Source: Streptomyces hygroscopicus subsp. hygroscopicus
Lineage (GTDB): Bacteria > Actinomycetota > Actinomycetes > Streptomycetales > Streptomycetaceae
DNA: 64,000 bases
NCBI RefSeq assembly: GCF_030269125.1
Contig: NZ_BSSM01000007.1
Span: 248,001 to 312,000, forward strand
Reading direction: 5' to 3'
The position numbers and the translations under genes were made by a program. Below, one piece after another: positions 41,505 to 49,991 of the stretch. Position 1 is the stretch's first letter; the number at the start of each line of letters is the position of its first letter. The notes below the pieces were generated by a model. The model was given only the letters and a program-made list of their open reading frames with translations. It was not told the origin of the DNA and did not search any database.

Positions 41505-43082
41505 ATGTCCGCGAACCAGGGAACCCGCGCGTACGACGCCGTGATCGTCGGCGCAGGCCACAACGGCCTGGTCGCCGCCGCCTATCTGGCACGGGCCGGG
41601 CGCTCCGTGCTGGTGCTGGAGCGGCTCGGCCACACCGGTGGGGCCGCCGTGTCCAGCCGTCCGTTCGCCGGGGTGGAGGCCCGCCTGTCGCGGTACTCCT
41701 ACCTGGTCAGCCTGTTGCCGCCGAAGATCGTGGCCGACCTCGGTTTGGACTTCCGGCTGCGCTCGCGCACCATCTCCTCGTACACCCCCGTGGAACGCGC
41801 GGGCCGCCCCACCGGGCTCCTGGTCGGCGGCGGAGAGGAGCGCACCCGGGCGGCCTTCGCCCGGCTGACCGGCGGTGAGCGCGAATACGCCGCCTGGCAG
41901 CGCTTCTACGGCATGACCGGCCGCGTCGCCGAGCGGGTCTTCCCGACCCTCACCGAGCCCCTGCCCAGCCGGGACGAACTGCGTCGCCGCGTCGACGACG
42001 AGACCGCCTGGCGGACCCTGTTCGAAGAGCCGGTCGGGGCCGCCGTCGAGGAGCACTTCGAGGACGACCTGGTCCGGGGTGTCGTCCTCACCGACGCCCT
42101 CATCGGCACCTTCGCCGACGCCCACGACCCCTCACTCGCCCAGAACCGCTGCTTCCTGTACCACGTCATCGGCGGTGGCACCGGCGCCTGGGACGTGCCC
42201 GTGGGCGGCATGGGCGCCCTCACCGACGCCCTCGCGGCGGCGGCCCGCACGGCGGGCGCGGAGATCGTCACCGGACACGAGGCGGTCCGGATCGACGGCG
42301 ACGCCGACGGCGCCGAGGTCACCTACCGCACCGCCGACGGCGAGGGCGTCGTCGCCGCCCGGCACGTCCTGGTCAACGCCTCTCCGCACGAGCTGGCCGT
42401 GCTCACCGGAGCCGCGGCCCCGGAACCCGCCGAGGGGGCCCAGCTCAAGGTCAACATGCTGCTGACCCGGCTGCCCAGGCTCCGCGACCCCGACGTCGAC
42501 CCCCGCGAGGCCTTCGCCGGCACCTTCCACATCGCCGAGGGCTACGGCCAGTTGGCCACCGCCCACGCCCAGGCCGCCGCCGGGCGACTCCCCGCCGCGC
42601 CGCCCTCCGAGATCTACTGCCACTCCCTGACCGACCCCACCATCCTCGGCCCCGAACTCGCCGGGCGCGGCTACCAGACCCTCACCCTCTTCGGCCTGCA
42701 CACCCCGGCCCGGCTCTTCGACCACGACAACGACGCCGTCCGCGAGGAACTGCTGGAGTCCACCCTCGCCCAGCTCGACGCCCACCTCGCCGAACCCCTC
42801 GCCGACTGCCTGGCCACCGACGCCGACGGCCGACCCTGCATCGAGGCGAAGACCCCGCTCGACCTCGAACGGGACCTGCGACTGCCCGGCGGCAACATCT
42901 TCCACCGCGCCCTGTCCTGGCCCTACTCCCAGCCGGGCACGGGCCGTTGGGGCGTGGAGACCGCGCACCCCCGCGTCCTGCTGTGCGGCGCGGGAGCGGT
43001 GCGCGGGGGAGGAGTGAGCGGCGTACCCGGGCACAACGCGGCGATGGCCGTGCTGGAGCACGACCGGAACCACCAGGACTGA
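41505..43082 (+). CDS. Phytoene-desaturase-like FAD oxidoreductase
   Basis: 525 residues from the ATG at 41505 with GAAGGA 5 bases upstream. N-terminal FAD site AVIVGAGHNGLVAAAYLARAGRSVLVLERLGHTGGAAVS; the C-terminal signature GVSGVPGHNAAMAVL closes the FAD site. The middle region has the CrtI/amine-oxidase layout (GGTGAWDVPVGGMGALTDAL). Such enzymes oxidise diverse substrates; the absence of carotenoid genes argues against phytoene. It is 74 bp after the MpaB-like gene in the same direction, so the two may act together. Confidence 0.85.
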   Translation: MSANQGTRAYDAVIVGAGHNGLVAAAYLARAGRSVLVLERLGHTGGAAVSSRPFAGVEARLSRYSYLVSLLPPKIVADLGLDFRLRSRTISSYTPVERAGRPTGLLVGGGEERTRAAFARLTGGEREYAAWQRFYGMTGRVAERVFPTLTEPLPSRDELRRRVDDETAWRTLFEEPVGAAVEEHFEDDLVRGVVLTDALIGTFADAHDPSLAQNRCFLYHVIGGGTGAWDVPVGGMGALTDALAAAARTAGAEIVTGHEAVRIDGDADGAEVTYRTADGEGVVAARHVLVNASPHELAVLTGAAAPEPAEGAQLKVNMLLTRLPRLRDPDVDPREAFAGTFHIAEGYGQLATAHAQAAAGRLPAAPPSEIYCHSLTDPTILGPELAGRGYQTLTLFGLHTPARLFDHDNDAVREELLESTLAQLDAHLAEPLADCLATDADGRPCIEAKTPLDLERDLRLPGGNIFHRALSWPYSQPGTGRWGVETAHPRVLLCGAGAVRGGGVSGVPGHNAAMAVLEHDRNHQD

Positions 43083-43133
43083 CGCGACGTCAGGAACGAC
43101 CCTTCCGCCGTACGGGCGGGTGCGGAGGGCGGC

Positions 43134-43792
43134 GGCGCCTTCGTCGCCGCGGGGGACCGGCCGAAGAAACCCGGCTCGGCCGGCGGGGCCCGGCCCGTCA
43201 GCGAACTCGCCGTCCTGGACGACGACGGCCACCGGCTCCGGCCCGGCCGGCTGGGCACCGTCTGCACGCGGACGAGCACCGGCGGCTTCCCGCCACGGGG
43301 ACGGGGACAAGGCGCGCGAGCACCGGGTCGCCGCCTTCGGCGTCCCGCACGACGACCGGGGCGAGGCGTCCCTCCTGACGCACGAGGGGACATCGACATG
43401 GCCCTACGCGGCGCGCCTCGCTCACGGTCACGGCGGGCGGCGCGGGCCTCGCCCCTCCCGCTGGTCGCCGCGGGTACGGCCGCCGGGGCGGCCACCGGAG
43501 CGGCGGCAGCGACGGCCACCGGGACCGGCACCCACGCCGGCCCCGCGGACGCGCCCCGCACCGAGGAGGCCGGGGCAGTCGCGCGGCCCGGTCCGGCACC
43601 GGCCCGGGTCCCGAGCCGGTGCCGTCCAAGCTCGATCACCGCGCCCGGCGGCTCGCCGGGTACAAGCGGCCCCGCGGTGTCGGCTCCGTCGCCGAGTCGT
43701 CCGCGACCCCACGCTCCACGAACGCAGGCTGGGCGGCCTTCGTCGGCAGGGCCGCGCCCGACCGGTCCGATCCGGTCCCGCCCGGCCCTTGA
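43134..43792 (+). pseudogene. Decayed acyl-CoA synthetase (AMP-binding) gene
   Basis: Three frames hold consecutive pieces of an acyl-CoA synthetase: GDRPKKPGSAG and PVSELAVLDDDGHRLRPG from about 43155 (frame of the plus-strand base 43146), HGDGDKAREHRVAAFGVP and HDDRGE about 43296-43375 (next frame), and RARRLAGYKRPRGVGSVAE about 43634-43690, ending at a stop at 43792 (third frame). LAGYKRPR matches the catalytic-lysine region consensus. A stretch starting MALRGAPRSRS (43398) resembling a secretory signal interrupts the remnant. It lies directly before an intact AMP ligase of different sequence. Confidence 0.55.
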
Positions 43793-43825
43793 CCTGCGCC
43801 TGCGGGGGCCTCAGGATCTGCGGTC

Positions 43826-45325
43826 ATGAGCAAGGGACAGGGCAGCACGGTCGACGCGATGCTGCGGCGCAGCGCCCGCCGCACCCCCGCGCGGGTCGCG
43901 GTGGAGTACGGCGAGCGCGGCTGGACGTACGAGGAACTGGACGACGCGGTCTCCCGCGCGGCCGCGCTGCTGCTCGCCGAGGGCCTCAGCCCCGGCGACC
44001 GGGTCGGCGTCTACGGCCACAACTCGGACGCCTACCTGATCGCCTTCCTCGGCTGCGCCCGCGCCGGACTGGTCCACGTCCCGGTCAACAACCACCTCAC
44101 CGGCGACGACCTGGCCTACATCGTCGGGCAGTCCGGCAGCGCCCTGGTGCTCGCCGACCCGGACCTCGTGGGCCGGCTGCCGGACGGCGTACGGTCGCTG
44201 CCGCTGCGGGACGCCGAGGACTCCTTCCTCGCGCGGCTCGCGGACACCCCGCCCCACGACGGCCCCGGACCGCACTGCGAGGACCTGGCGCAGCTGCTCT
44301 ACACCTCCGGTACGACCGCCCTGCCCAAGGGCGCGATGATGACCCACCGGGCCCTGGTGCACGAGTACTTGAGCGCGATCACGGCCCTGGACCTGCGCCC
44401 CGGCGACCGCCCCGCACACGCGCTGCCGCTCTACCACTCGGCGCAGATGCACGTCTTCCTGCTGCCCTATCTCGCGGTCGGCGCGAGCAGCGTCATCCTG
44501 GACGCGCCGGACGGGGACCTCCTGTTCGACCTGATCGAGGCGGGCCGCGTGGACAGCGTGTTCGCGCCGCCCACCGTGTGGATCGCCCTGGCCAACCGGC
44601 CCGACTTCGCCACCCGGGACCTCGGCGGGCTCCGCAAGGCGTATTACGGCGCCTCCATCATGCCGGTGCCCGTCCTGGAGCGGCTGCGCGAGCGCCTGCC
44701 GGACCTCGCCCTCTACAACTGCTTCGGGCAGAGCGAGATCGGCCCCCTCGCCACGGTCCTCGGCCCGGCCGAGCACGAGGGCCGCCTCGACTCCTGTGGC
44801 CGGCCCGTGCTGTTCGTCGAGGCCCGGGTCGTGGACACGGAGGGCCGGGAGGTGCCCGACGGCACGACCGGCGAGGTCGTCTACCGCTCACCGCAGCTGT
44901 GCGAGGGCTACTGGGACAAGCCCGAGGAGACCGCGGAGGCGTTCCGCGACGGCTGGTTCCACTCCGGGGACCTCGCGGTGCGGGACGCGGACGGCTGCTT
45001 CACCATCGTGGACCGGGTGAAGGACGTCATCAACTCCGGTGGCGTGCTGGTCGCTTCACGCCAGGTCGAGGACGCCCTCTACACCCATGAGGCGGTGGCC
45101 GAGGCCGCCGTGATCGGGCTGCCCGACGAGCGCTGGATCGAGGCCGTCACGGCGGTCGTCGTGCCGCGCGGCGAGGTCACGGAGGAGCAACTCGTCGCGC
45201 ACGTGCGCGAGAAGCTGCCCTCCTTCAAGGCACCCAAGCGCGTGCTGTTCGTGGACGCGCTGCCGCGCAACGCCAGCGGGAAGATCCTCAAGCGCGAACT
45301 GCGGGACGGGTTGCGGGACAGCTGA
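43826..45325 (+). CDS. AMP-dependent acyl-CoA synthetase/ligase
   Basis: 499 residues from the ATG at 43826. The phosphate loop is LLYTSGTTALPKGAMMTHRAL; the adenine-binding motif is NCFGQSEIG; GWFHSGDLAVRDADG and the catalytic Lys region RNASGKILKRELRDG complete the A3, A8 and A10 signatures. VKDVINSGGVLVASRQVED differs from the usual VNIYPxE core (ASRQVED for YPAEVE). It activates a carboxylic acid to acyl-AMP and then CoA thioester; the acid cannot be deduced. An earlier gene of the same superfamily is decayed immediately upstream. Confidence 0.88.
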   Translation: MSKGQGSTVDAMLRRSARRTPARVAVEYGERGWTYEELDDAVSRAAALLLAEGLSPGDRVGVYGHNSDAYLIAFLGCARAGLVHVPVNNHLTGDDLAYIVGQSGSALVLADPDLVGRLPDGVRSLPLRDAEDSFLARLADTPPHDGPGPHCEDLAQLLYTSGTTALPKGAMMTHRALVHEYLSAITALDLRPGDRPAHALPLYHSAQMHVFLLPYLAVGASSVILDAPDGDLLFDLIEAGRVDSVFAPPTVWIALANRPDFATRDLGGLRKAYYGASIMPVPVLERLRERLPDLALYNCFGQSEIGPLATVLGPAEHEGRLDSCGRPVLFVEARVVDTEGREVPDGTTGEVVYRSPQLCEGYWDKPEETAEAFRDGWFHSGDLAVRDADGCFTIVDRVKDVINSGGVLVASRQVEDALYTHEAVAEAAVIGLPDERWIEAVTAVVVPRGEVTEEQLVAHVREKLPSFKAPKRVLFVDALPRNASGKILKRELRDGLRDS

Positions 45326-45326
45326 G

Positions 45327-46250
45327 TCAAGCGGTCCGCCGACGGGCCCGCTTGACCTCCTCGTTGACCGCCCAGGCGTCCGCGACCGGCCCGAGGTGAC
45401 GGAGCTTGTCGGGGTTGGTCACCGCGCGTACGGCCCGGACCCGCCCGTCCAGGATGTCGACGCCCAGGGTCTGGAGCACCCTGCCCGCCCGGTCGCGGAA
45501 GACCGCGCCGGGCTGGCCGTTGATCTCGCGGGGCTCGAACGACACCTCGGCCGTCAGCAGCCATGGGACGACCGAGCCCAGCAGCCGCGCCACGTTGTCC
45601 GCGCCCACCACGGGCCGGGAGAGCTGCGGGGCCTTGCCGCCCCCGTCCCCGGTCAACCGGACGTCGGCGGCGAGGAGTCGGCGCAGCCCGCCGACATCAC
45701 CGTCCCGCATCGCGCCGAAGAAGCGCGACGCCAGCTCCTGCCGCTCGCGCCGGTCCGCCGTGAACCGGGGCCGCCCCGCCGCCATGTGCCGCCGCGCCCG
45801 CACCAGCAGCTGCCGGCAGGCCGGCTCCGAGCGCTCCACGGCCGAGGCGATGTCGTCGAAGCCGAAGGCGAACACGTCGCGCAGCACGAACACGGCCCGC
45901 TCCAGCGGGCTGAGCCGTTCCAGCAGCAGGAGTGCCGCCGTCGACACCGAGTCGGCCAGCTCCGCCGACCGCGCCGGGTCCTGGTACGGATCGCCGAGCA
46001 GCGGCTCGGGGAACCACGGGCCGGTGTACTCCTCGCGCCGTACCCGCGCCGAGCGCAGCACGTCGATCGAGACCCGGGTCACCGCGGCCGCCAGGAACGC
46101 CTTGGTGGACGTGGGCCGGGTGGCCGAGGCGGCGAAGCGCAGCCAGGTCTCCTGCACCGCGTCCTCGGCCTCGCCCACGCTGCCCAGGAGCCGGTAGGCG
46201 ATCGAGAACAGCAGCGGCCGCAGGTCCTCGAACTCCTCGATCTCGTCCAC
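45327..46250 (-). CDS. ECF41-family RNA polymerase sigma factor
   Basis: 307 residues from the GTG at 46250. Sigma region 2 is LFSIAYRLLGSVGEAEDAVQETWLRF, region 4 is ERLSPLERAVFVLRDVFAFGFDDIASAVERSEPACRQLLVRAR. The C-terminal SnoaL-like extension carries the ECF41 hallmarks DGGGK (LTGDGGGKAPQL) and NPDKL (AVTNPDKLRHL), which regulate activity in place of an anti-sigma factor. The upstream gene on the same strand is a carboxymuconolactone-decarboxylase-family protein, the classic ECF41 partner, and its promoter fits the known ECF41 consensus. Confidence 0.88.
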   Translation of the reverse strand: MDEIEEFEDLRPLLFSIAYRLLGSVGEAEDAVQETWLRFAASATRPTSTKAFLAAAVTRVSIDVLRSARVRREEYTGPWFPEPLLGDPYQDPARSAELADSVSTAALLLLERLSPLERAVFVLRDVFAFGFDDIASAVERSEPACRQLLVRARRHMAAGRPRFTADRRERQELASRFFGAMRDGDVGGLRRLLAADVRLTGDGGGKAPQLSRPVVGADNVARLLGSVVPWLLTAEVSFEPREINGQPGAVFRDRAGRVLQTLGVDILDGRVRAVRAVTNPDKLRHLGPVADAWAVNEEVKRARRRTA

Positions 46251-46282
46251 GCCGACCCCCCACGTTCCTCCGGTCCCGGACT

Positions 46283-46756
46283 CTAGTGGAACGACCCGGG
46301 GACGTAGTCGCCCGCCGGTCGCCGGGCGATGACGTTCAGCCGGTTCGCCATGTTCATGAAGGAGATGAGGAGCAGCAGGGCGGCGAGCTGCTCCTCGTCG
46401 TAGTGCTCGGCGGCGTTCGCCCACGTCTCGTCGCCGACGCCCGCCGCCGCGTCCGCGATCCGGGTGCCCTCCTCGGCCAGCGCCAGCGCGGCCCGCTCGG
46501 CCTCGGTGAAGACCGTCGCCTCCCGCCAGGCCGCGACCAGGTTCAGCCGCACCGCCGACTCGCCGGCCAGGGCGGCGTCCTTGGTGTGCATGTCGATGCA
46601 GGGGGCGCAACCGTTGATCTGGCTGATGCGCAGCGCCACCAGCTCCTGGGTGGCGGCGGGCAGGGTGGAGCCCTTGATCTCCCTGCCCGCCGAGGCGACG
46701 TACTTCAGGGCCTTGCCGGCGACCGGGCTGGTGGCGTAGTCGAGGCGTGCGTCCAT
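46283..46756 (-). CDS. AhpD-like / carboxymuconolactone decarboxylase family protein
   Basis: 157 residues from the ATG at 46756 with TGGAGGA upstream. The CxxC redox motif is INGCAPCIDMHTKDAAL, with the His downstream that makes the AhpD relay, and ALRISQ before it. Such proteins decompose peroxides or act as thiol oxidoreductases. It is the partner (COE) gene of the following ECF41 sigma factor, 32 bp away, and the promoter at 46796-46822 should be the sigma factor's own target. Confidence 0.85.
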   Translation of the reverse strand: MDARLDYATSPVAGKALKYVASAGREIKGSTLPAATQELVALRISQINGCAPCIDMHTKDAALAGESAVRLNLVAAWREATVFTEAERAALALAEEGTRIADAAAGVGDETWANAAEHYDEEQLAALLLLISFMNMANRLNVIARRPAGDYVPGSFH

Positions 46757-46795
46757 CGTGTCCTCCAGGGGATCGTTCGTGCTCTGCGTCCCCGA

Positions 46796-46822
46796 GACGA
46801 GACAGCCCGCTCCCCTGTGACA
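46796..46822 (-). promoter_or_regulatory. Predicted ECF41 promoter
   Basis: Minus strand TGTCACA (46822-46816), 16 bases, CGTC (46799-46796): an exact match to the published ECF41 promoter TGTCACA-N16-CGTC. It is 39 bases before the start of the AhpD-like gene, the expected autoregulated position. Confidence 0.85.
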
Positions 46823-46845
46823 CGGTCACGCCTGTGACCCGCGTC

Positions 46846-48156
46846 TCACCCCTGCGCGGGGTCGCGCGGCCGCAGGTCCACGATCCGCCGGATCTTGCCG
46901 ACCGAGCGCTCCAGCGACTCCGGCTCCACGATCTCCACGTCCACCGACACCCCGATGCCGTTCTTCACCGCCGCGACGATGGAACGGGCCGCCGCGTCCC
47001 GCGCCTCCGGTGTGGCGTCCGGGCGGGCCTCGGCGCGGACCGTCAGCGAGTCCATGCGGCCCTCACGGGTCAGCCGCAGCTGGAAGTGCGGGGCCACGCC
47101 CGGCGTGCGCAGCACGATCTCCTCGATCTGCGTCGGGAACAGGTTCACCCCGCGCAGGATCACCAGGTCGTCGCTGCGCCCGGAGATCTTCTCCATCCGC
47201 CGGAACACCCGGGCCGTGCCGGGCAGCAGCCGTGTCAGGTCCCGGGTCCGGTACCGCACGACCGGCATGGCCTCCTTGGTCAGCGAGGTGAACACCAGCT
47301 CGCCCCGCTCGCCCTCCGGCAGCACCTCACCGGTGATGGGGTCGATCACCTCCGGGTAGAAGTGGTCCTCCCACACGGTCAGCCCGTCCTTGGTCTCCAC
47401 GCACTCCTGCGCCACACCGGGGCCGACCACCTCGGACAGGCCGTAGATGTCGACGGCGTCGATCGCGAAACGCTCCTCGATCTCCCGCCGCATCTGCTCC
47501 GTCCACGGCTCGGCCCCGAAGATCCCCACCCGCAACGAGGTCCCACGCGGGTCCACGCCCTGCCGCTCGAACTCGTCCAGCAGCGTCAGCATGTAGGAGG
47601 GCGTCACCATGATCACGGCCGGTTCCAGGTCCTGGATCAGCTGCACCTGACGCGCGGTCATGCCGCCGGACGCCGGCACGACCGTGCAGCCGAGGCGCTC
47701 GGCGCCGTAGTGCGCGCCGAGGCCGCCGGTGAACAGGCCGTACCCGTACGCCACGTGTACCACGTCACCGGGGCGCCCGCCCGCGGCCCGGATGGACCGC
47801 GCGACCATGTCGGCCCACATGGAGAGATCGTTCTCCGTGTAGCCGACCACCGTCGGGCGGCCGGTGGTGCCGCTGGAGGCGTGCAGCCGGCGGATCCGCT
47901 CCCTCGGCACGGCGAACATCCCGAACGGGTAGTTCTCCCGAAGGTCCGCCTTGGTGGTGAACGGGAAGCGGGCGAGATCCTCGAGCGAACGGCAGTCCTC
48001 CGGGCGCACCCCCGCCTTGTCGAATGACTCCCGGTAGAACGGCACGTGCTCGTAGGCATGCCGCAGCGAGGCACGCAGCCGCTCCAGCTGAAGCACCCGC
48101 AGCTCCTCGGCCCCGAGCCGCTCCCCCGCGTCCAGCAGCTCCCGCGCATCCGCCAT
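46846..48156 (-). CDS. paaK: Phenylacetate-CoA ligase
   Basis: 436 residues from the ATG at 48156 with AAGGAGA 7 bases upstream; a GTG two codons earlier is too close to that site. The phosphate loop is LHASSGTTGRPTVVGYTENDL; DIYGLSEVVGPGVAQEC and GELVFTSLTKEAMPVVRYRTRDL are PaaK adenylation motifs, and SGRSDDLVILRGVNLFPTQIEEIVL is the C-terminal hinge. PaaK activates phenylacetate to phenylacetyl-CoA, the entry step of the aerobic phenylacetate route. The rest of the paa genes are not in the window. A PaaR-type operator precedes the gene. Confidence 0.9.
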   Translation of the reverse strand: MADARELLDAGERLGAEELRVLQLERLRASLRHAYEHVPFYRESFDKAGVRPEDCRSLEDLARFPFTTKADLRENYPFGMFAVPRERIRRLHASSGTTGRPTVVGYTENDLSMWADMVARSIRAAGGRPGDVVHVAYGYGLFTGGLGAHYGAERLGCTVVPASGGMTARQVQLIQDLEPAVIMVTPSYMLTLLDEFERQGVDPRGTSLRVGIFGAEPWTEQMRREIEERFAIDAVDIYGLSEVVGPGVAQECVETKDGLTVWEDHFYPEVIDPITGEVLPEGERGELVFTSLTKEAMPVVRYRTRDLTRLLPGTARVFRRMEKISGRSDDLVILRGVNLFPTQIEEIVLRTPGVAPHFQLRLTREGRMDSLTVRAEARPDATPEARDAAARSIVAAVKNGIGVSVDVEIVEPESLERSVGKIRRIVDLRPRDPAQG

Positions 48157-48185
48157 CGACACGTCTCCTTACCGTACATTCCGGA

Positions 48186-48203
48186 CGACCGATCATTCGG
48201 TCG
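48186..48203 (-). promoter_or_regulatory. Putative PaaR-type (TetR) operator before paaK
   Basis: CGACCGATCATTCGGTCG is a perfect inverted repeat (7-bp arms CGACCGA/TCGGTCG, 4-base spacer) at 30 bases before the paaK start. It contains the ACCGA-N4-TCGGT core known for PaaR, the TetR regulator released by phenylacetyl-CoA. No TetR gene lies beside it here. Confidence 0.65.
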
Positions 48204-48368
48204 AACTGTTCGGGGCCAGTAATTCAGGCCAGGGGGCTTTCCGACAAGAGGGTTGCGGCGATTTTCCGAGGGAGGGGCCGGAGAGGCGCGTCCGGAGGGG
48301 TGCCTGAGGGGAGGCGGTGGCCGGAACCGCGTTGCGGGCGGCCGGGCCGGGGCCGGAGGACCGGGAGC

Positions 48369-48760
48369 ATGCGGACCTTCAGTGTGGCCGACGGCACCCG
48401 GCCCGCCTCCCCGGGGGGCTGGGGGCGAACCCCTCGCGGTCCCGCCCGGCTTGCCGAAGCGGGCCTCCGCCTGCCCGGCCGACCTCGGCGGCCTCACCCC
48501 GCACCGCAGCCTCGCCCTGCCGGACCTTCGGGGCCTCGGCGGTCGGCGGTCGCCGCCGACCCGGCGACGTACGCGATCGGAGGGTCGAGGACGTGGAGGC
48601 GTGGCGCGCGCACCTCGGCCTCGACCGCGTGGACCCGCTCGCCCACGCCGCCGGCGCCGTCCTGGCCGTGCTCCGCGCGGCCCGCCACCCGCACCGGATA
48701 CGGCGCCTGCCGCTGATCACCCCGAACCCCTCCGCCCTCGCTCCCTCGGCCCCGTCCAGC
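48369..48760 (+). pseudogene. Decayed alpha/beta hydrolase (proline iminopeptidase-like)
   Basis: Fragments of one hydrolase lie in three frames: MRTFSVADGTR (start at 48369), DLGGLTPHRSLALPDLRGLGG, AVAADPATYAIGG, and RRVEDVEAWRAHLGLDRVDPLAHAAGAVLAVLRAARHPHRIRRLPLITPNPSAL. LAHAAGAVLA stands at the nucleophile elbow, where an active enzyme has GHSxGG or AHSAG; the catalytic serine is now alanine. Frameshifts and the loss of the serine show that the gene is dead. The 208 bases before it, after the paaK operator, show nothing further. Confidence 0.55.
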
Positions 48761-49035
48761 GCGCCTTCCTCGCCGGCCCGCGCGAACGGGTCCTCCTCGA
48801 GGTGCGCACCACCGGGGGGCGCGTCCTCGTCCGCCCGCGGAGTACGATCGCGACATCGCCGAGGAACTCCACGACACGGTGCCCCAGCCCCCACCGGCAC
48901 GGTCACCACCGGTCCCGGAACCACGCCCCCGCCCAGGGCAGCCCCCCTCGCCGGCCGTCCGCCTGGGCCCCGGTCCGCCTCGACGCGCCGACACCGCCCT
49001 GCTCCACGCCCCCGACGCCCCCGGCCCCGGCACCG

Positions 49036-49440
49036 TCCGCCACCGGCATGCGGGTACGCGTCCGCTGGGCCGCCGAGCGCACCGGCGCCGTCACCGACGT
49101 CGCCTGCTTCGAGCCGTACCACGGCCCCCGGCGCAACCCGCCACGTTCTCCGGGGAGTTCGAGAACCCGTCACCGGGACCGTCGCCCCCGCCCGGCTCGA
49201 CCGCACCTCGTCTCCCCGCGGGCCGGACGGGAGCGCGCAGGCCGACGTCTACCGGCAGGCGGGGATCACCGACCCGCGCCGGGACGTCGACGCCGTCGGG
49301 AGGTGCGTGCCGTTCTCCCGGTACGAGACCAAGCGGCTGGAGGACCTCGGCTTCGCGGAGGAGGGCGAGGCTGGAAGCTCGCCGAGTCCGGCGTCACCGC
49401 GCTCGACGGGGAACCCGCGGGTCGCGGTTCTTCGCCGGGC
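49036..49440 (+). pseudogene. Decayed thiolase (and possible OB-fold partner) fragment
   Basis: About 49236-49370 reads AQADVYRQAGITDPRRDVDAV and VPFSRYETKRLEDLGFAEEGE, then in the next frame GWKLAESGVTALDGE, matching the mid-section of acetyl-CoA acetyltransferase-like thiolases. The shift is at about 49369, where GCGAGGCTGG appears to lack two bases. Just upstream GMRVRVRWAAERTGAVTDVACFEPYHG (about 49050-49130) weakly resembles the OB-fold DUF35 proteins that partner such thiolases. Bases 48761-49035 hold no recognisable gene. Confidence 0.55.
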
Positions 49441-49555
49441 GGCCGGTCGGCGCCGAACCGCCGGAGCGCCCAACGTCCTTTCCACGTGGGCTGTTGGGCA
49501 CCGGGAGCGGTCGCTAGGCTGACCCGCGGACGACGACACCGGGAGGAGCACGGAC

Positions 49556-49798
49556 GTGGCCGAGAGCACCACCCAGCAGAAGCCGCTCGTGGGCTGGGAC
49601 AAGCCGGACCTGGACCTCAGCAGTGCCGAGTGGCGGTCCAGCAGTCGAGGCATGGGCGATGTCCAGATCGCCTTCGTCGAAGGCTTCATCGCGATGCGCA
49701 ACAGCGACCGCCCGGAGAGCCCCTCCCTGATCTTCACCCCCGCGGAGTGGGGCGCCTTCGTCTCCGGCGCGCGGGAAGGGGAGTTCGACCTCACCTGA
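49556..49798 (+). CDS. DUF397-family protein
   Basis: 80 residues from the GTG at 49556, with CGGGAGGAG upstream. The core LDLSSAEWRSSSRGMGDVQIAFVEGFIAMRNSDRPESPSLIFTPAEWGAFVSGAREGEFDL fits the DUF397 pattern, where a WxxSSxS motif and a C-terminal LxFtxxEWxaFlxgvk motif are usual. DUF397 genes typically sit beside XRE regulators (as with BldB-like and XRE-DUF397 pairs in Streptomyces); here none is adjacent, so this copy is an orphan following decayed genes. Confidence 0.8.
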   Translation: MAESTTQQKPLVGWDKPDLDLSSAEWRSSSRGMGDVQIAFVEGFIAMRNSDRPESPSLIFTPAEWGAFVSGAREGEFDLT

Positions 49799-49991
49799 CG
49801 GGCGAGCCGTCTCCCACCGGGGCGGCGGACCGGAACCGGGTCCGCCCGCGAGCGCACGGCCCGCCTGACCTGAACCGGGGGTGTTGCGCGCCGATTTCCG
49901 GACACGCGACCCACAGCGCCCCGCGGGGGCCGTCGCCTGGGCGAGGCTGGCCCCAGCAAGGGAGAAGGTCGTGTTCCGGAGGTGAGGAAGC

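Noticed and set aside
43398..43829. 143-codon frame starting MALRGAPRSRS with a signal-peptide-like Ala/Gly run
   Set aside because: It is inside the decayed acyl-CoA synthetase region and its C-terminal half is the wrong frame of that remnant; not a credible gene.
49880..49990. GC-rich inverted region before the universal stress gene as a DosR-type box
   Set aside because: No clear match to the known GGGAC-type dyad was found.
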